64,000 nt of DNA, from contig NC_058137.1 in NCBI RefSeq assembly GCF_011075055.1, positions 25,157,463-25,221,462 of the forward strand, given 5' to 3'. Source of the DNA: Mangifera indica (Eukaryota > Streptophyta > Magnoliopsida > Sapindales > Anacardiaceae). The notes under the pieces were generated by a model, which worked only from the letters and a program-made list of their open reading frames with translations, had not been told where the DNA came from and did not search any database. Positions 23,805 through 35,566 of the stretch are shown in pieces. Within the stretch, counting starts at the first letter, position 1; each line of letters starts with the position of its first letter. The translations under genes and the position numbers were made by a program.

Positions 23805-24667
23805 AAAAATTCCATTATGTTATGTGGATGGCAGCAAATTGGAATTCTGACAGTCTTAAACACAGAATGGCAAAGATTAGCCTTGGCGCTACTATCCATT
23901 TTATTTGGCTGGAGAGGAAAAAAAGGGTGTTCGCCAATGAATCAAATAAAATAATCACCAAGTGATAATAAAAAAAAATCAAAGCAACTGCCAGAGACAG
24001 AGCCACGGAATTTAGGAAGATCCAACATAAGAATGGAGATGAGGCAATCGTGCAGAATTGGGGCCTGCCATATTGCATCTTTTCAAGGAGAAATTGAGGA
24101 ATCCTGGTGCTTGGTGGGATGTTTCAGTAATATGTGTGCTTGTCTTGTGGTGGGTGTTTGAGGAGGTGGTTCGCTGGCAGTTTTAGGAGCATCCTGGCTT
24201 TGCTTTCGGGGATTTCACGCCTACGTAAAATTAGAGGATGTTGTCTTCAAGATTTTAATCCAAGGTCTCAATGGTTCTCTGTTTCTCCATTCAGGCTGAG
24301 GTACTGTTTCCTCTAAGGCTTTGAGTGTGCTGTTTTGGACCAGCAGGTTGGTTTCCTTTCATGGGTTGGCTGTTGCTCTCATCTGCAATTTGGGCTGTAG
24401 GGTGGTTTTTTCGAGATTGCAAGGCAAAAGTTGCCGTTTAGGCCCCTTTTTTAGGTTTTGGTTGTCCTCTCTTTTAAGTTCCTTGTTTATAAGAACTTAC
24501 ATAGAGGCTCAAGAGAAAGTGGCCTCTTTTCTTCTCGTTGTTGGGATTGTTTTTTATTTTCGATCTTGTGTAGCATTTTTACTGTGTTAGCTATCATGGG
24601 TCATCTTATGGCCTGGATGAGCTTAAGCTGTTTTTGTGTGTCTTTTGGGCCGATTTTGTCTTTTGTT
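23805..24667 (+). mobile_element. 5'-truncated LINE (L1-type) 3' end
   Basis: In the best-preserved copies (32123 and 60415) the frame starts MWMAANWNPDSLKHRMAKIS and continues IHFIWLERN-RVFANES, then VRDRATEFRK and FVQNWG. This looks like the C-terminal tail of a plant non-LTR retrotransposon ORF2 (the zf-RVT and after region). It ends in a stop and about 550 T/G-rich bases finishing TTTTGTTTTGTTAA, resembling a LINE 3' UTR. Here the frame carries differences such as ERKKRVF and a frameshift near AAATAAAATAATC. The family assignment is by resemblance only. Confidence 0.5.
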
Positions 24668-24675
24668 TTGTTAAT

Positions 24676-25198
24676 TAGACCTAGATATGATCCGAGCTAA
24701 TTTGGTCTTGAAAATCAATTCGGCTTGATTCAAACCAAACTCGAGCCAAAAGATTGGACTCATTTTTAAATTAGAGTCAAACTTGAGCCAAATGATGTTC
24801 GACTTAGTTTAACTCAAATTCAACTCAAATAAAGAATGCTTTAGTATAGTTTCTTGTGCAAATACTCTTACTCTAGTTGCAAGGGATTCAATTGCCACCA
24901 TAGTTAAAACTCTATCAAATTATCTTCAAACTTGTTTTTCACATTTTCATATTCTTTATATTTCATTTATGTCTTATTATCCTCTAAATAAGGAAGTCAT
25001 TTTTGGAATGTTTCAACTGAACGTACAGATGAGATGATCTCCAATTTTCAATACAGTCTGTATACAACTGAGCCAACTCGGTCTCAAAAGTTGATTCGGT
25101 TAGATTTAGTTCAACTCAAATTCTTTAGCTCATTTTTTAATGTAAGCCGAACTAGAGCCGAGGGGTGTGCAACTCGGTTCACCCCGAAACCACCCCTA
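24676..25198. mobile_element. hAT-like non-autonomous element (523 bp) with 8-base TSD
   Basis: The element starts TAGACCTAG and ends CACCCCTA, and is flanked by TTGTTAAT on both sides (24668-24675 and 25199-25206). The related unit at 32.9 kb has one uninterrupted TTGTTAATACATAC, which is the empty site. An 8-base duplication and TAG...CTA ends fit hAT-type MITEs. The interior is rich in AACTCGAGCC and CAAACTCAA phrases and codes for nothing. Confidence 0.8.
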
Positions 25199-25206
25199 TT
25201 GTTAAT

Positions 25207-27537
25207 ACATACAAACTTAACATAAAAAAATCTATTATATTAATGAGAATATTCATCTATAAAGAAAGAAAGGACAAATGAGAAAAAAATCAGAGGAAAA
25301 GTTGAGGCATCAATCTTAAGAAAGTATCAGTTGCTTACGAGAGAAGGATTGTGGGCTACCTTGAGGCCTCCTAATGAGCGGTTTTCTATAAACTTCTTCA
25401 TGGACTCGTCCGATTTATTCAAGTTTCGCATTTCGTTATCTCTCATTGAACGTGACTAGCCTCCTCAACAACCTGAATCTGCCTCCACTCCCTCATATGT
25501 TGTGTATAATTCCTTTCGAGGAAGGTGAAGTCACAACCAGGGAACCAATGCTAGATGGCAAAGAAGACATCATAAACAAGATGTCCGACTCATCATTGAC
25601 CTCAGCCTCAACCACAAGCAATCTATTTATCAACTCACCATCCTGTTAGATTACCCACAAAAGTTCTAACTAAGCATCCAACTTATCTGCTCACTCTCTC
25701 CTAGTCCAAACTTTTCTTGCTTGAATCATAAATATGTGGACACAGCTAATTCAACTTGTCCTCCCTTCTCAACAGGCTGCTTGTAACAATCAAACTCAAC
25801 CTCCAAAGCCTCTTCCTTAGCCCTAAAACGTTGCACTTCAACCTTCAGCTTCTCTTGTGCCACCTAAAGTATGGGTGTACAAAACTGGGTAATCAAACCA
25901 ATTAGTAGTATTTGTGAACCAAACCGATTTTTCTTTCAATTCAAAGAAAATTTCAAACCGAAATCAAACAGATTTTATATAAAAATTAATTGATAACTTA
26001 ATCAAATTTTTAGTTACTCAATTTCTAAATTTTATATAAAAAATTTGTTTTAAAAGTGAAATAAAAAGTTTTAACCTTGGCAAAAGAGATTGCCGGATAT
26101 TGTCCAACATCAAATAAAGTGTAGAAGAGAAAAAAATGGATTCGAATGAGTTTAAATTTGATTCAACTAAAGAAAGACAAGAAAAAAAAAAAAACTAAAA
26201 TTGTGGTGAGCATAGTTGGAAGAGATAAGAATCCTTATCCGCAGAGTCAAATAGGAAGAGGTAAGAGAATCTTTATCGACGGTGTAAAAGAATGCAAGAA
26301 GCAATAGATAACATAAGTTGAAGTAACACAAAAGTATAGGGAACGACGGCAATTGTACAAGAATAAAGGAACATCCATTGAAAATTTTGAATTCTTAAAC
26401 GCTTGCCCACAAAATCAACCTTTTCAAATTTTGCATTTAATATTTCTGAATTTTCTGAATGAGAATTTAATGCAACGCCAACTTCTTCATTGATAGATTT
26501 TTTATTTTTATTTTTATGTAATTTAATAAATATTTATACCAAAATAATTTTTTATTATATACTTAATTTAAAAATTGGTTCGGCTCGAATAATCAATTTT
26601 TAAATTTAAATAAACCAAAAACTAAATCAAAAGTTTGGTTTTACTGTTATCTTATTATTTAGATCGGATTGGTTTGATTTTTTGATCATTTTTAATACCC
26701 CTGACCTAAAGATCTTTTCTCAAGGTCAATGCCTCGTACTTGAGCAACTTATATTCCCGCTTGCGAGTATTCTTCTTTAAGAGAGTCAAGTACATCTCGT
26801 TGTAGATGAGAGACAACATGCTTAGGACCTGCAAGCAAAACAAAGTAGAAATAGTAATCAAACAAATGCATAAACTCTGAACACATTATCTTGATGCCAT
26901 CATCAACAGGCCTGTTTTTAACTTCAAATACGCCACCATTCCGCAGAACTTCAACCAATTACTCTTGAAACACACTCCATCACGGTCACAATAGTGAAGT
27001 TGGAAGGCAACTCAATGTTGTCCTTTATATCCAAAGATCGAGAAGAGCAGGAAAGATGAAGGAAGCAGGCTTTGTCTACACCCTGTGTAGCCCCAAAACA
27101 ACTACATTCAACTACGGCAGGAAAGCACTCATCATCTCGCTATCTCTTTTCTGGAGGTCCCATTGACCACTTTCCCTCTTCAAGCTTCAATGGAAGCTTC
27201 TTGCCCATCTAACCATTCATTTTCAATTCCAACTCGGTATATCCTCTGGTGATCTGCTTTCGGCCACTAATACCAGCCCGGTCAGACGTTCAGTTTTTAC
27301 TGTCCTGCATAATGCTGCTTTTCCCTTTCATTTTCTCTCAACTTCCCCTTAACACCCTCCTTCGTTATAAAAGGAACAATTGATCAGTGCAAACTACCGG
27401 CTTCATTTTCAAACACTATGAAAGCTTTTACAATGAGTTGCAATGGGACAGCTGAAAGGGTGTGAAATTGATGTGTTTTGCTGCAGTACAATGATACATC
27501 ATAGTAAAGTCTATGAACTATAACATAAAACTTGTAA
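25207..27537. repeat. Unidentified repeated spacer with degraded coding-like minus-strand patches
   Basis: This spacer recurs in each full unit. On the minus strand several short open patches recur in all copies, for example MVEVLRNGGVFEVKNRPVDD (26749-26958), CFLHLSCSSRSLDIKDN, and EVQRFRAKEEALEVEFDCY near 25.8 kb. They are not one continuous frame. The pattern looks like a decayed intron-bearing gene or a mobile-element gene on the minus strand. I do not recognise the family. An AT-rich segment at about 25.9-26.7 kb (AAACCGATTTTTC...) separates them. Confidence 0.4.
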
Positions 27538-28648
27538 GCCAGAAAGCCTTTGTTCGCCTGTGGCTTTCCTGAGTCTTAAATTGGAGGCTGTCTCTAGACA
27601 CTACAATCTTGGTAGTAAAGAAACTTGCTGGATACAATATGCCAAGTAACCTTTATCAGAACCAAGGCTTTTTACCACCAGGCCAAACATCATTTTCAAT
27701 TAAGCTGTATTTAGAAAAAAATTATCATTATGAGTTATATCCTATTCCGAACATATAGTATTGTTGGAGCCATTGAAATCTTCTGGGAATTAAACTTTCT
27801 GTAATCTGGCTCTTTTCGTTGAACAAGTGTAAGGTCATCAATTTTAACAAGTAATGTTTTTTCATCTGAACACTTGTAGGTATAATAAAGCTGTGTGGTG
27901 GTTTGAGAAGACTTTGGCGCACATCCCATCCTCCTTAAGTGAAATGTGGGAACCGACTGTTGTGAATCTTGCTCATGCTTACAGAAAGTTGAAGTATGTA
28001 GTTAAATTAATTTAAAATTTTTTGGGTTTTATTATATGCCTATCCTTTTTCATGACATATGCATTTCCATTATAGGGATTGATTGTATAATTGTACTAAA
28101 GAACAAAACATATATTTCAGAATGCATCACGAGGCAATTTCCTGTTATGAGAGAGCACTGAAGTTGTCAAATAGAAGCTTGAGCACCTATGTAGGTCTTG
28201 CTTACACTTACCATTTGCAGGTATCATGGTTTTTTCTATTTCCTTGTTCTTGCTCAAGAAGTTAGACCTGCATAATCATTCTAGAAATCCCAATTTTAGA
28301 ATTTTTACATGGCTTTTAATGTTTATTTATGATGTTAGTTTAATTATATTCCTTGGCTTTCCCTTGCAGGATAATTTTTCTGCTGCCATTACATATTATC
28401 ATAAGGTAACCTGTGAAGTGCTCATGAACCTTGTTTGCCATGTTCACGCATTGTTGGATCGAAATATGAAATTCTGAATTTATAATTTTAATACGCTTAT
28501 GCTTTTTCTTTAATTTGTTCTGTTACGCTAATTTCCAAATCAGGCTTTGTGGCTGAAGCCAGATGATCAGTTTTGCACAGAGATGTTAAGTTTGGCTCTC
28601 GTACATGAAGGTCGTTATGGCATTGACCCCAAAATTGAATTTCACTGA
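27538..28648 (+). pseudogene. APC6 3' fragment C (exons 13-16)
   Basis: Homology begins in APC6 intron 12 (AGAAAGCCTTTG, matching about 15568). Exon equivalents are 27880-27993, 28121-28220, 28370-28405 and 28544-28648. The frames and splice sites are intact; changes include Thr to Lys in ALKLSNRS and Ala to Val in TYVGLAY. The first 12 exons are missing, so it cannot make APC6. Confidence 0.88.
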
Positions 28649-28965
28649 ACCGAGGTCCATATTTAATGATTTTGATAATATTATTTTCCATCATGTAATG
28701 TGTACGTAATCTATCATTCTCATGCCTGTAACAATTTGTTTGATTTTCACTAAATGATGAGAGGTCTGGTGCTTGATTTGTTGAAATCTGAGAGCTGAAG
28801 AGAAGCTGTAATTTCTGGCCCTGTATTTAGGGTTAGACTCGAACTAAGTTAGTTTGGCTTGAATTAGTGTTCGGTTTGATTCGAGTTAGAGTTTTAATTT
28901 GGTCTCAAATACAATTATAGTGAATTAACATGAATAATATTAAATAACTTAACCAATACAATAAC

Positions 28966-29810
28966 GGCCAAACGACTATTTCCCACCCAAGGTATGCTGC
29001 AATATCAATTTCCACCCTTTAACTATGGAAACACTAAATATCTACCCATGACAAGTTAAAAATAACGGTGGTTAGGGTAAAATCGTCATTTTCTCTATAA
29101 TATTAAAAAATAAACTAAAATATAATATATTTTTATCCCCCTAAACTTTGAAAACTAAAATTTTCCCCTAGCCTAAGTTTTAAAAAATGGCAGTTTCACC
29201 CTAGGGTTTGGTTTTGAAATCTCCGGCGACTTCTCCAGCTCCATTGCCGACGACCTCTCCCTTCCGAGACATTCTCTCCTTCCGACGATCTCTTTTCTCC
29301 CATTTGGAGGCCCGATTGACGTCGAAGACGCCTTGGGAGACAAAGACGAAGTCGTCGTCTTCATCTGGGAAGACTATCGTCTTCCCAGAAGAAGACCTCT
29401 GGGAAGACGACTGTCTTCCCAGACGAAGACGACGGCTTCGTCTTCGTCTGGGAAGACGAAGTTCTTCAACTCCTAAGGCGTCTCCGACGCCGATCGGGCC
29501 TCCAAATGGAAGGAAAGAGATCACCGGAAGGAGAGGATGCTTCAGGAGGGAGAGGCCATCGGCAATGGAGCTGGAGAGGTTGTCGGAGATTTCAAAGCCA
29601 AACCCTAGGGTGAAATTGTCATTTTTTAAAACTTAGGCTGAGGGAAAATTTTAGTTTTTAAAGTTTAGGGGGGCAAAAAGAGATAAAATTTTCAGGCGTT
29701 AGGGTTCTGTTAAATTTAACCGGTCATGAGTGGGTATTTAGTGTTTCCATAGTTAAAAGGTGGAAACTTGACATTGCAGCATACCTTGGGTGGGAAATAG
29801 TCGTCTGGCC
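28966..29810. mobile_element. Mutator-like foldback element (845 bp) with 10-base TSD
   Basis: ATACAATAAC occurs at 28956-28965 and again at 29811-29820, exactly flanking the element. The element begins GGCCAAACGACTATTTCCC and ends with the near-complement. The outer about 90 bases are almost perfect inverted repeats. Weaker inverted similarity runs to the centre (about 29390), so the whole element folds back on itself. Paralogous units at 17.0, 36.96 and 58.07 kb carry the uninterrupted ACAATAT-ACTA site. A 9-10 base duplication and long terminal inverted repeats fit Mutator-like elements. No transposase is encoded. Confidence 0.9.
29208..29636 (+). other. GC-richer palindromic open frame inside the foldback element
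   Basis: The frame of 142 codons is Ser/Arg/Pro-rich with repeated GAAGAC/GTCTTC (SSSGKTIVFPEED, RRRRRLRLRLGRR). The opposite strand is also open over much of the same stretch and reads similar peptides, because the sequence is an inverted repeat. The base composition differs from its surroundings. It may be a captured gene fragment, but I do not regard it as a protein gene. Confidence 0.3.
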
Positions 29811-30023
29811 ATACAATAACACTATAACTTCATATAATAAATTACAGAGTAGAACACTGGCACACTTCAAATTAGGAAATAAGCTGATGATGAGATAGAG
29901 AGACAATCAAGAAGACTACACCCAAAGTACTAATTTTATTCAAACTTGATTGAGTCTAGACAACAATTTATTCAAATTTGCTGAATTTAAATAGAAATCA
30001 CCGAAGATTTTACTTTTCTAGGA

Positions 30024-31061
30024 TTATTTCTTGAAAGACAAACCTGAGCCGCATAGTTTTTCTTCAAGTATCTTCTCCATGCGATCCGACATTGAAGATG
30101 TTAAATAATTTCTCCAATCTCCCACAGTACCTTTCCTGAAAAACGCTTCATTTCCAAATCTCAGTAAGTATTTACCATTCTTGTTCACCTCTAAATTTTT
30201 CAGATTATCAAAACTACAAATCTTTGATATTTCTTTTATCACTCCTTGCGTCTCTTCGACTTGACTGAAAGCACATCCTAAGAAATTGGCCAAATTCTTG
30301 ATATTAGATATGATGTTCTCTTGCATATCTTCATATTTCAGAAAGAGCACCTTTTCTGGGTTCTCTTGACTGGCCTTCCAGTACCCCAACACATGTTCCC
30401 AAACGGGGCCATAGAATTGGACTCCATTGCAAGTCTTCTCGAAGGCTTCCTCAATTGAAACCAGAATCATGTTTTGCTCTCGCCATGAAGACAAGAATTT
30501 CCAACGGGAGATGAATTGATCCAGAGGATTTCTGGCTACATAAACAATGCGGCAACCAGAATTCAAGATGGAATTGGGTAATGAAGCATATGGGAGATGG
30601 GTGGCCAAAATCCTTGGCTTAGGATTGTCTTCTAGATTAGGAGATTGATTTTTCCAATAAAGATCAAGCTCCAAGAAAGGAACAAGCTGATGAGGAGGGG
30701 TGGTAAGCAAGGGACTATTTTGTAGAGGAAAGCGAGTACGGTTGGCAATGGTGAAAGCGAGGGCTTTTAACCAAGTGGTGCCTGATTTCGGAATGCTGGT
30801 TAATATTATGTCACCGTCTTCTGCTTGGAAGTGCCTCTGAAAGGAGATTATGGCGGGAATGAATTCTGATAGAGTCCAAAACCCTTGGTATTGATAGAGA
30901 GGAGTTCCATCCAAGTTTTTCTCTCTTGGAAGGTTCAAGGTTAGTTGCTGAATCTCATTCCTTAGCTCTTCTATTGCAGCAGAGGTCTCCATGAATACTT
31001 TTTGGATTGTTGGGATAAAAAGACAAGAGTCGGATTCGGATATATACAGCATTTTAGGCAC
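30024..31061 (-). CDS. Cytosolic sulfotransferase, copy 3 (SOT3)
   Basis: The 345-residue intact frame begins MPKMLYISESDS, with METSAA at residue 24. Motifs are PKSGTTW (91-97, preceded by Ile rather than Phe), the His in ATHLPY (155), YVARNPLDQFIS (174-185), KYEDM and RKGTVGDW. It is the most divergent intact copy. Differences include NLPREKNLDGTPLYQ, FWTLSEF, SSWREQNMILV, and a shortened GKYLLRFGNEAFF segment just before the C-terminal motif. The upstream MITE-like and LINE spacer follows the same order as in other units. It is likely active with PAPS; the substrate is unknown. Confidence 0.92.
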   Translation of the reverse strand: MPKMLYISESDSCLFIPTIQKVFMETSAAIEELRNEIQQLTLNLPREKNLDGTPLYQYQGFWTLSEFIPAIISFQRHFQAEDGDIILTSIPKSGTTWLKALAFTIANRTRFPLQNSPLLTTPPHQLVPFLELDLYWKNQSPNLEDNPKPRILATHLPYASLPNSILNSGCRIVYVARNPLDQFISRWKFLSSWREQNMILVSIEEAFEKTCNGVQFYGPVWEHVLGYWKASQENPEKVLFLKYEDMQENIISNIKNLANFLGCAFSQVEETQGVIKEISKICSFDNLKNLEVNKNGKYLLRFGNEAFFRKGTVGDWRNYLTSSMSDRMEKILEEKLCGSGLSFKK

Positions 31062-32119
31062 AAACGTTATTTAATTCTGTGGCGAGACAAGGGACCCTCC
31101 ATTATTAAAGGGTGTTTGCCTCTTACCCTCCATTATTAAAGGATGTTTGTCTCTTTCTTCTTTTTTTTTTGAGAAATGTGCAACAATTTGTTCATTTTAT
31201 AGAAAAGAAGCTTAGAAGTTGTCGGATTAGCATTGGGTCGTTGCAGTTCGAAAGTTGCCTGGCCCTTTATTTAGTAGATCAGTCTATTATATTATATATT
31301 TATTTTTTTAATTTTAAATTATCTAATTATTTTTTTAAACACAATCGATAATCTCATGATTAAAGGGTACTTAAAAGAGTTCGAGATTACAAAAGTTATG
31401 ACAACAAACCTGTGAAACTAAATAAAAATAAGACTCTTATGCGAAGATATTTTCTTTCCACACAAATCAATGATACAATAATTAACTACTCTTATATCTA
31501 AGTAATTATATATATATAAATAAATTATGTATAATTCATTCATATGTATAATTTTATTTTTAACTTCAAAGTCTCTACCAAATTTGTCCACGTTTAGGGG
31601 CATCTAAATGCTCACTAGTTATTGTTTATAAAACTTGTTGCCCCGGCAAAGGTTTATATAGATATCTTACTTAGGAATTAAACTTTTAGTGCTTACACAC
31701 TTGTAAAACTATTGTTATCATATACCAATTTGTATCAATAAAAATATGTGTATCTATTTTAAGTATATAAATATATACACATTTGATGAGTATCATCATA
31801 TAATTAGATGATTTTGAATTAATAATAAAACAACACTTAATCATATAATGATATACATAAATGTATATTCATTTATATACTCAAAATTTATACGTATAGT
31901 ATTACTCAATTTTTGTTCACTCTTGCTTAATTTAACCATTCACGTACGCGTGCTATTCAAAATCCTTGTTGCAATAAAGTGGAATACGAGATACACATAT
32001 TTCCTTATTGAATATGCTTGCTCTTATATTTCCGTTGTCCAGTTAATCGTGTTGTTTTAGAAGTCTTTAAGATAATACGACGGTGATGAAAGTAAAGCAA
32101 CAAAATCTTTGATATAAAA
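31062..32119. other. Spacer of unit C
   Basis: No gene seen. CCTCCATTATTAAAGG is locally duplicated at about 31096 and 31127. AT-rich inverted-repeat (MITE-like) sequence lies at about 31495-31910, as in the other units. Confidence 0.5.
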
Positions 32120-32940
32120 ATTCCATTATGTTATGTGGATGGCAGCAAACTGGAATCCTGACAGTCTTAAACACAGAATGGCAAAGATTAGCCCCGGCGC
32201 CAGTATCCATTTTATTTGGCTGGAGAGGAACAAAAGGGTGTTCGCCGATGAATCAAATAATCACCAAGTGATAATAAAAAAAAAATTAAAGCAACTGTCA
32301 GAGACCGAGCCACAGAATTTAGGAAGATCCAACATAAGAATGGAGATGAGGCGATCGTGCAGAATTGGGGCCATCCATATTGCATCTTTGCAAGGAGAAA
32401 TTGAGGAATCCTGGTGCTTCGTGGGATGTTTTAGTAATATGTGTGCTTGTCTTGTGGTGGGTGTTTCAGGAGGTGGTTCCCTGGCATTTTTAGGAGCATC
32501 CTGGCTTTGCTTTCGGGGATTTCACGCCTATGTAAAATTAGCGGATGTTGTCTTCAAGATTTTAATTCAAGGTCTCAATGGTTCCCTGTTTCTCCATTCA
32601 GGCTGCGGTACTGTTTCCTCTAAGGCTTTGAGTGTGCTGTTTTGAACCAGCAGGTTGGTTTCCTTTTATGGGTTGGCTGTTGCTCTCATCTGGAATTTGG
32701 GCTGTAGGGTGGTTTTTTAAGGCTTGCAAAGCAAAAGTTGCCGTTTAGGCTCCTTTTTCTGGTTTTGGTTGTCCTCTCTTTTAAGTTCCTTGTTTATAAG
32801 AACTTGTTGGGATTGTTTTTTATTTTCGATCTTGTATAGCATATTTACTGTGTTAGCTATCATGGGTCGTCTTGTGGTCTGGATGAGCTTAAGCTATTTT
32901 TGTGTGTCTCTTGAGCCGGTTTTATCTTTTGTTTTGTTAA
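32120..32940 (+). mobile_element. 5'-truncated LINE 3' end, unit C copy
   Basis: This is paralogous to 23805-24667. The start MWMAANWNPDSLKHRMAKIS is intact and ERNKRVFADESNNHQVIIKKK is well preserved. A frameshift after the A-run then joins another frame, giving a misleading 170-codon frame. It ends TTTGTTTTGTTAATACATAC without the hAT-like insertion seen in unit B. Confidence 0.5.
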
Positions 32941-35566
32941 TACATACATACTTTACATAAAAAAATCCATTATATTAATGAGAATATTCTTCTACGAAGA
33001 AAGAAAAGATAAATGAGAAAAAATCAGAGGAGGAAAGGCTAAGGTATCAATCTTGAGAAAGTATCAGTTGCTTACGAGAGGAGGATTGTGGGCTACCTTG
33101 AGGCCTCCTAATGAGCGGTTTCCTAGAAACTTCTTCATGGACTCATCCGACTTATTCAAGTTTCGCATTTCCTAATCCCTCATTGAACGTGACTAGCCTC
33201 CTCAACAGCCTGAATCTGCCTCCACTTCCTCGCCTGTTGTGTATAATTCCTTTCGAAGAAGGTGAAGTCACAACCAGGGAACCAATGCTAGATGGCAAAG
33301 AAGACATCATAAAAAAGATGTCCGACCTTATCATTGACCTTAGTCTCAACCACAAGCAATCTATTTATCAACTGACCATTCTGTTAGATTTCCCTCAAAA
33401 ATTCTAGCTAAACGTCCAACCTATCTGCTCACTCTCTCCTAGTCCAAACTTTTCTTGCTTGAATCATAAATATGTGGACGTAGCTAATTCAACTTGTCCT
33501 CCCTTCTCAACAGGCTGCTTGTAACAATCAAACTCAAACTCCAAAGCCTCTTCGTTAGCCCTAAAACGCTGCACTTCAACCTTCAGCTTTTCTTCTGCCA
33601 CCTAAAGTATGGGTATACAAAACTAGGTAATCAAACCAATTGGAAGTATTTGTGAACCAAACCAATTTTTCTTTCAATTCAAACAAAATTTCAAACCGAA
33701 ACCAAACAGATTTTATATAAAAATTAATTGATAACTTAACCAAATTTTCAGTTACCCAGTTTCTAAATTTTATATAAAAAATTATTTTAAAAGTGAAATA
33801 AAAAATTACAATGTTGGCAAAGGACATTGCCGGATATTGTCCGACATCAAATAAAGTGTAGAAAAGAAAAAATTGGATTTGAATGAGTTTAAATTTGATT
33901 AATTAAAGAAAAACAAGAAGGGAAAAAAAAAACTTAAATTGTGGTAAGCGTCGTTGGAAGAGATAAGAGTCAGATAGGAAGAGGCAAGAGAGTTTTTATC
34001 GATAGTGTGAAAGGATGCAAGAAGTAATAGATAACATCAAGATTGGATTCAAGTCGAGTTGAACTTGAGCTTGGTTCAGTTTGCATATAGTAAAGTTCAA
34101 GTTTGAACTCAAGAAAGCTAAGCTCAAACTTGGTTTGAATTTAGTTTAATTCATTTCGAGCTCGAGCCTTTAACTAACTCGTTGCTAAAACGATATTGTT
34201 TTGTATCAAAATTTTTAATTTACAAATTTGATGAGTAACTCAAACTTAAAAATATTAGCTTGAGCTCGAACTCGCTAGAATTTGTATACGACTGATTCAT
34301 TTCAGACCCATTCAAATCAAATTTAAATGAACTTAGTTTGAACCTATCCCTATATAGCATGAGCTCAAGTGAAACAAAAGTACAGAGAACGACGGCAAGT
34401 ATACAAGAATAGAAGAATATCCATTGAATATTTTGAATTCTTTAATGCTTGCCCACAAAATCAACCTTTTCAAACTTTGCATTTAATATTTTTGAATTTT
34501 GTGAACGAGAATTTAATGCAACGCCAACCTTTTCATTGATAGATTTTTTTATTTTTATGTAATTTAATTAATATTTATGTCAAAATAATTTTTAATTATA
34601 TACTTAATTTAAAAATTAGCTTGGTTCAAATAATTAATTTTTAAATTTAAATAAACCAAAAACTAAATCAAAACTTTGGTTTTACGGTTACCTTGTTAAT
34701 ATAGATCAGATTGCGGTTTGGGTATCGATTCGGTTTGATTTTCTGATAATTTTGAATACCCCTGACCTAAAGATCTCTTCTCAAGGTCAATGCATCATAC
34801 TTGAGCAAATTATATTGCTGCTTGCGAGTATTTTCTTTAAGAGAGTCAAGTACCCTCGTTGTAGATGAGAGACAACATGCTCAAGGCCTGCAAGCAAAAC
34901 AAAGCAGAAATACTAATCACATCAATACTTAAACAAATGCATAAACGCTAAACGCATTATCTTGATGCCATCATCAACAAGCCTTTTTTAACTTCACAGG
35001 CGCCGCCATTCCGCAGAACTTCATCCAATTACTCTTGAAACACACTCCATCACGGTATATCCAAAGGTCGAGAAGAGCAGGAAAGATGAAGGAAACAAGC
35101 TTTGTCTACACCGTGTATAGCCCCAAAACAACTACATTCAACTACTGCAGGAAAGCACTCATCATCTCGCAATCTCTTTCCTGGAGGTCCCATTGGCCAC
35201 TTTCCCTTTTCAAGCTTCAATGGAAACTTCTTGCCATCTAACCATTCATTTTCAATTCTAACTCGGGATATCCTCTGGTGATCTGCTTTCGGCCACTAAT
35301 ACCAGCCCGGTCGGACGTTCAGTTTTTTCTGTCCTGCATAATGCTGCTTGTCCCTATCATTTTCTCTCATCTTCCCCTTGACACCCTCCTTCGTTATAAA
35401 AGGAACAATTGATCAGTGCAAACTACCGGCTTCATTTTCAAACACTATGAAAGCTTTTACAATGAGTTGCAATGGGACAGCTGAGAGGGTGTGAAATCGA
35501 TGTGTTTTGCTGCAGTAAAATGATACATCATAGTAAAGTCTATGAACTATAACATAAAACTTGTAA
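32941..35566. repeat. Unidentified repeated spacer, unit C copy
   Basis: This is paralogous to 25207-27537 and has the same broken minus-strand patches. An extra roughly 330 bases at about 34038-34366 interrupts GATAACAT...AAAAGTA. It is rich in AAGTTCAAGTTTGAACTC and GAGCTCGAGCC, resembling other non-autonomous insertions here. Its target duplication is not clear. Confidence 0.45.

Larger units (their letters stand above)
14385..27175. repeat. Large duplicated block, copy 1 (about 12.8 kb)
   Basis: From TGGTTTTCCAGATCTT in APC6 intron 10, this block matches 43595 to ~56275 almost base for base. The offset is 29210 at the start, 29205 after a TA microsatellite and 29218 by 24 kb. The block spans APC6 exons 11-16, two sulfotransferases, an APC6 fragment, a LINE remnant and a hAT-like MITE. 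The only sizeable difference noticed is about 121 bases (near 26976-27100) absent from copy 2. Past ~27175 the two copies diverge. The right end is approximate. Confidence 0.9.

Noticed and set aside
32133..32645. A 170-residue protein in unit C
   Set aside because: The frame leaves the LINE-like reading frame at an A-run and continues through 3' UTR-like sequence; other copies stop.
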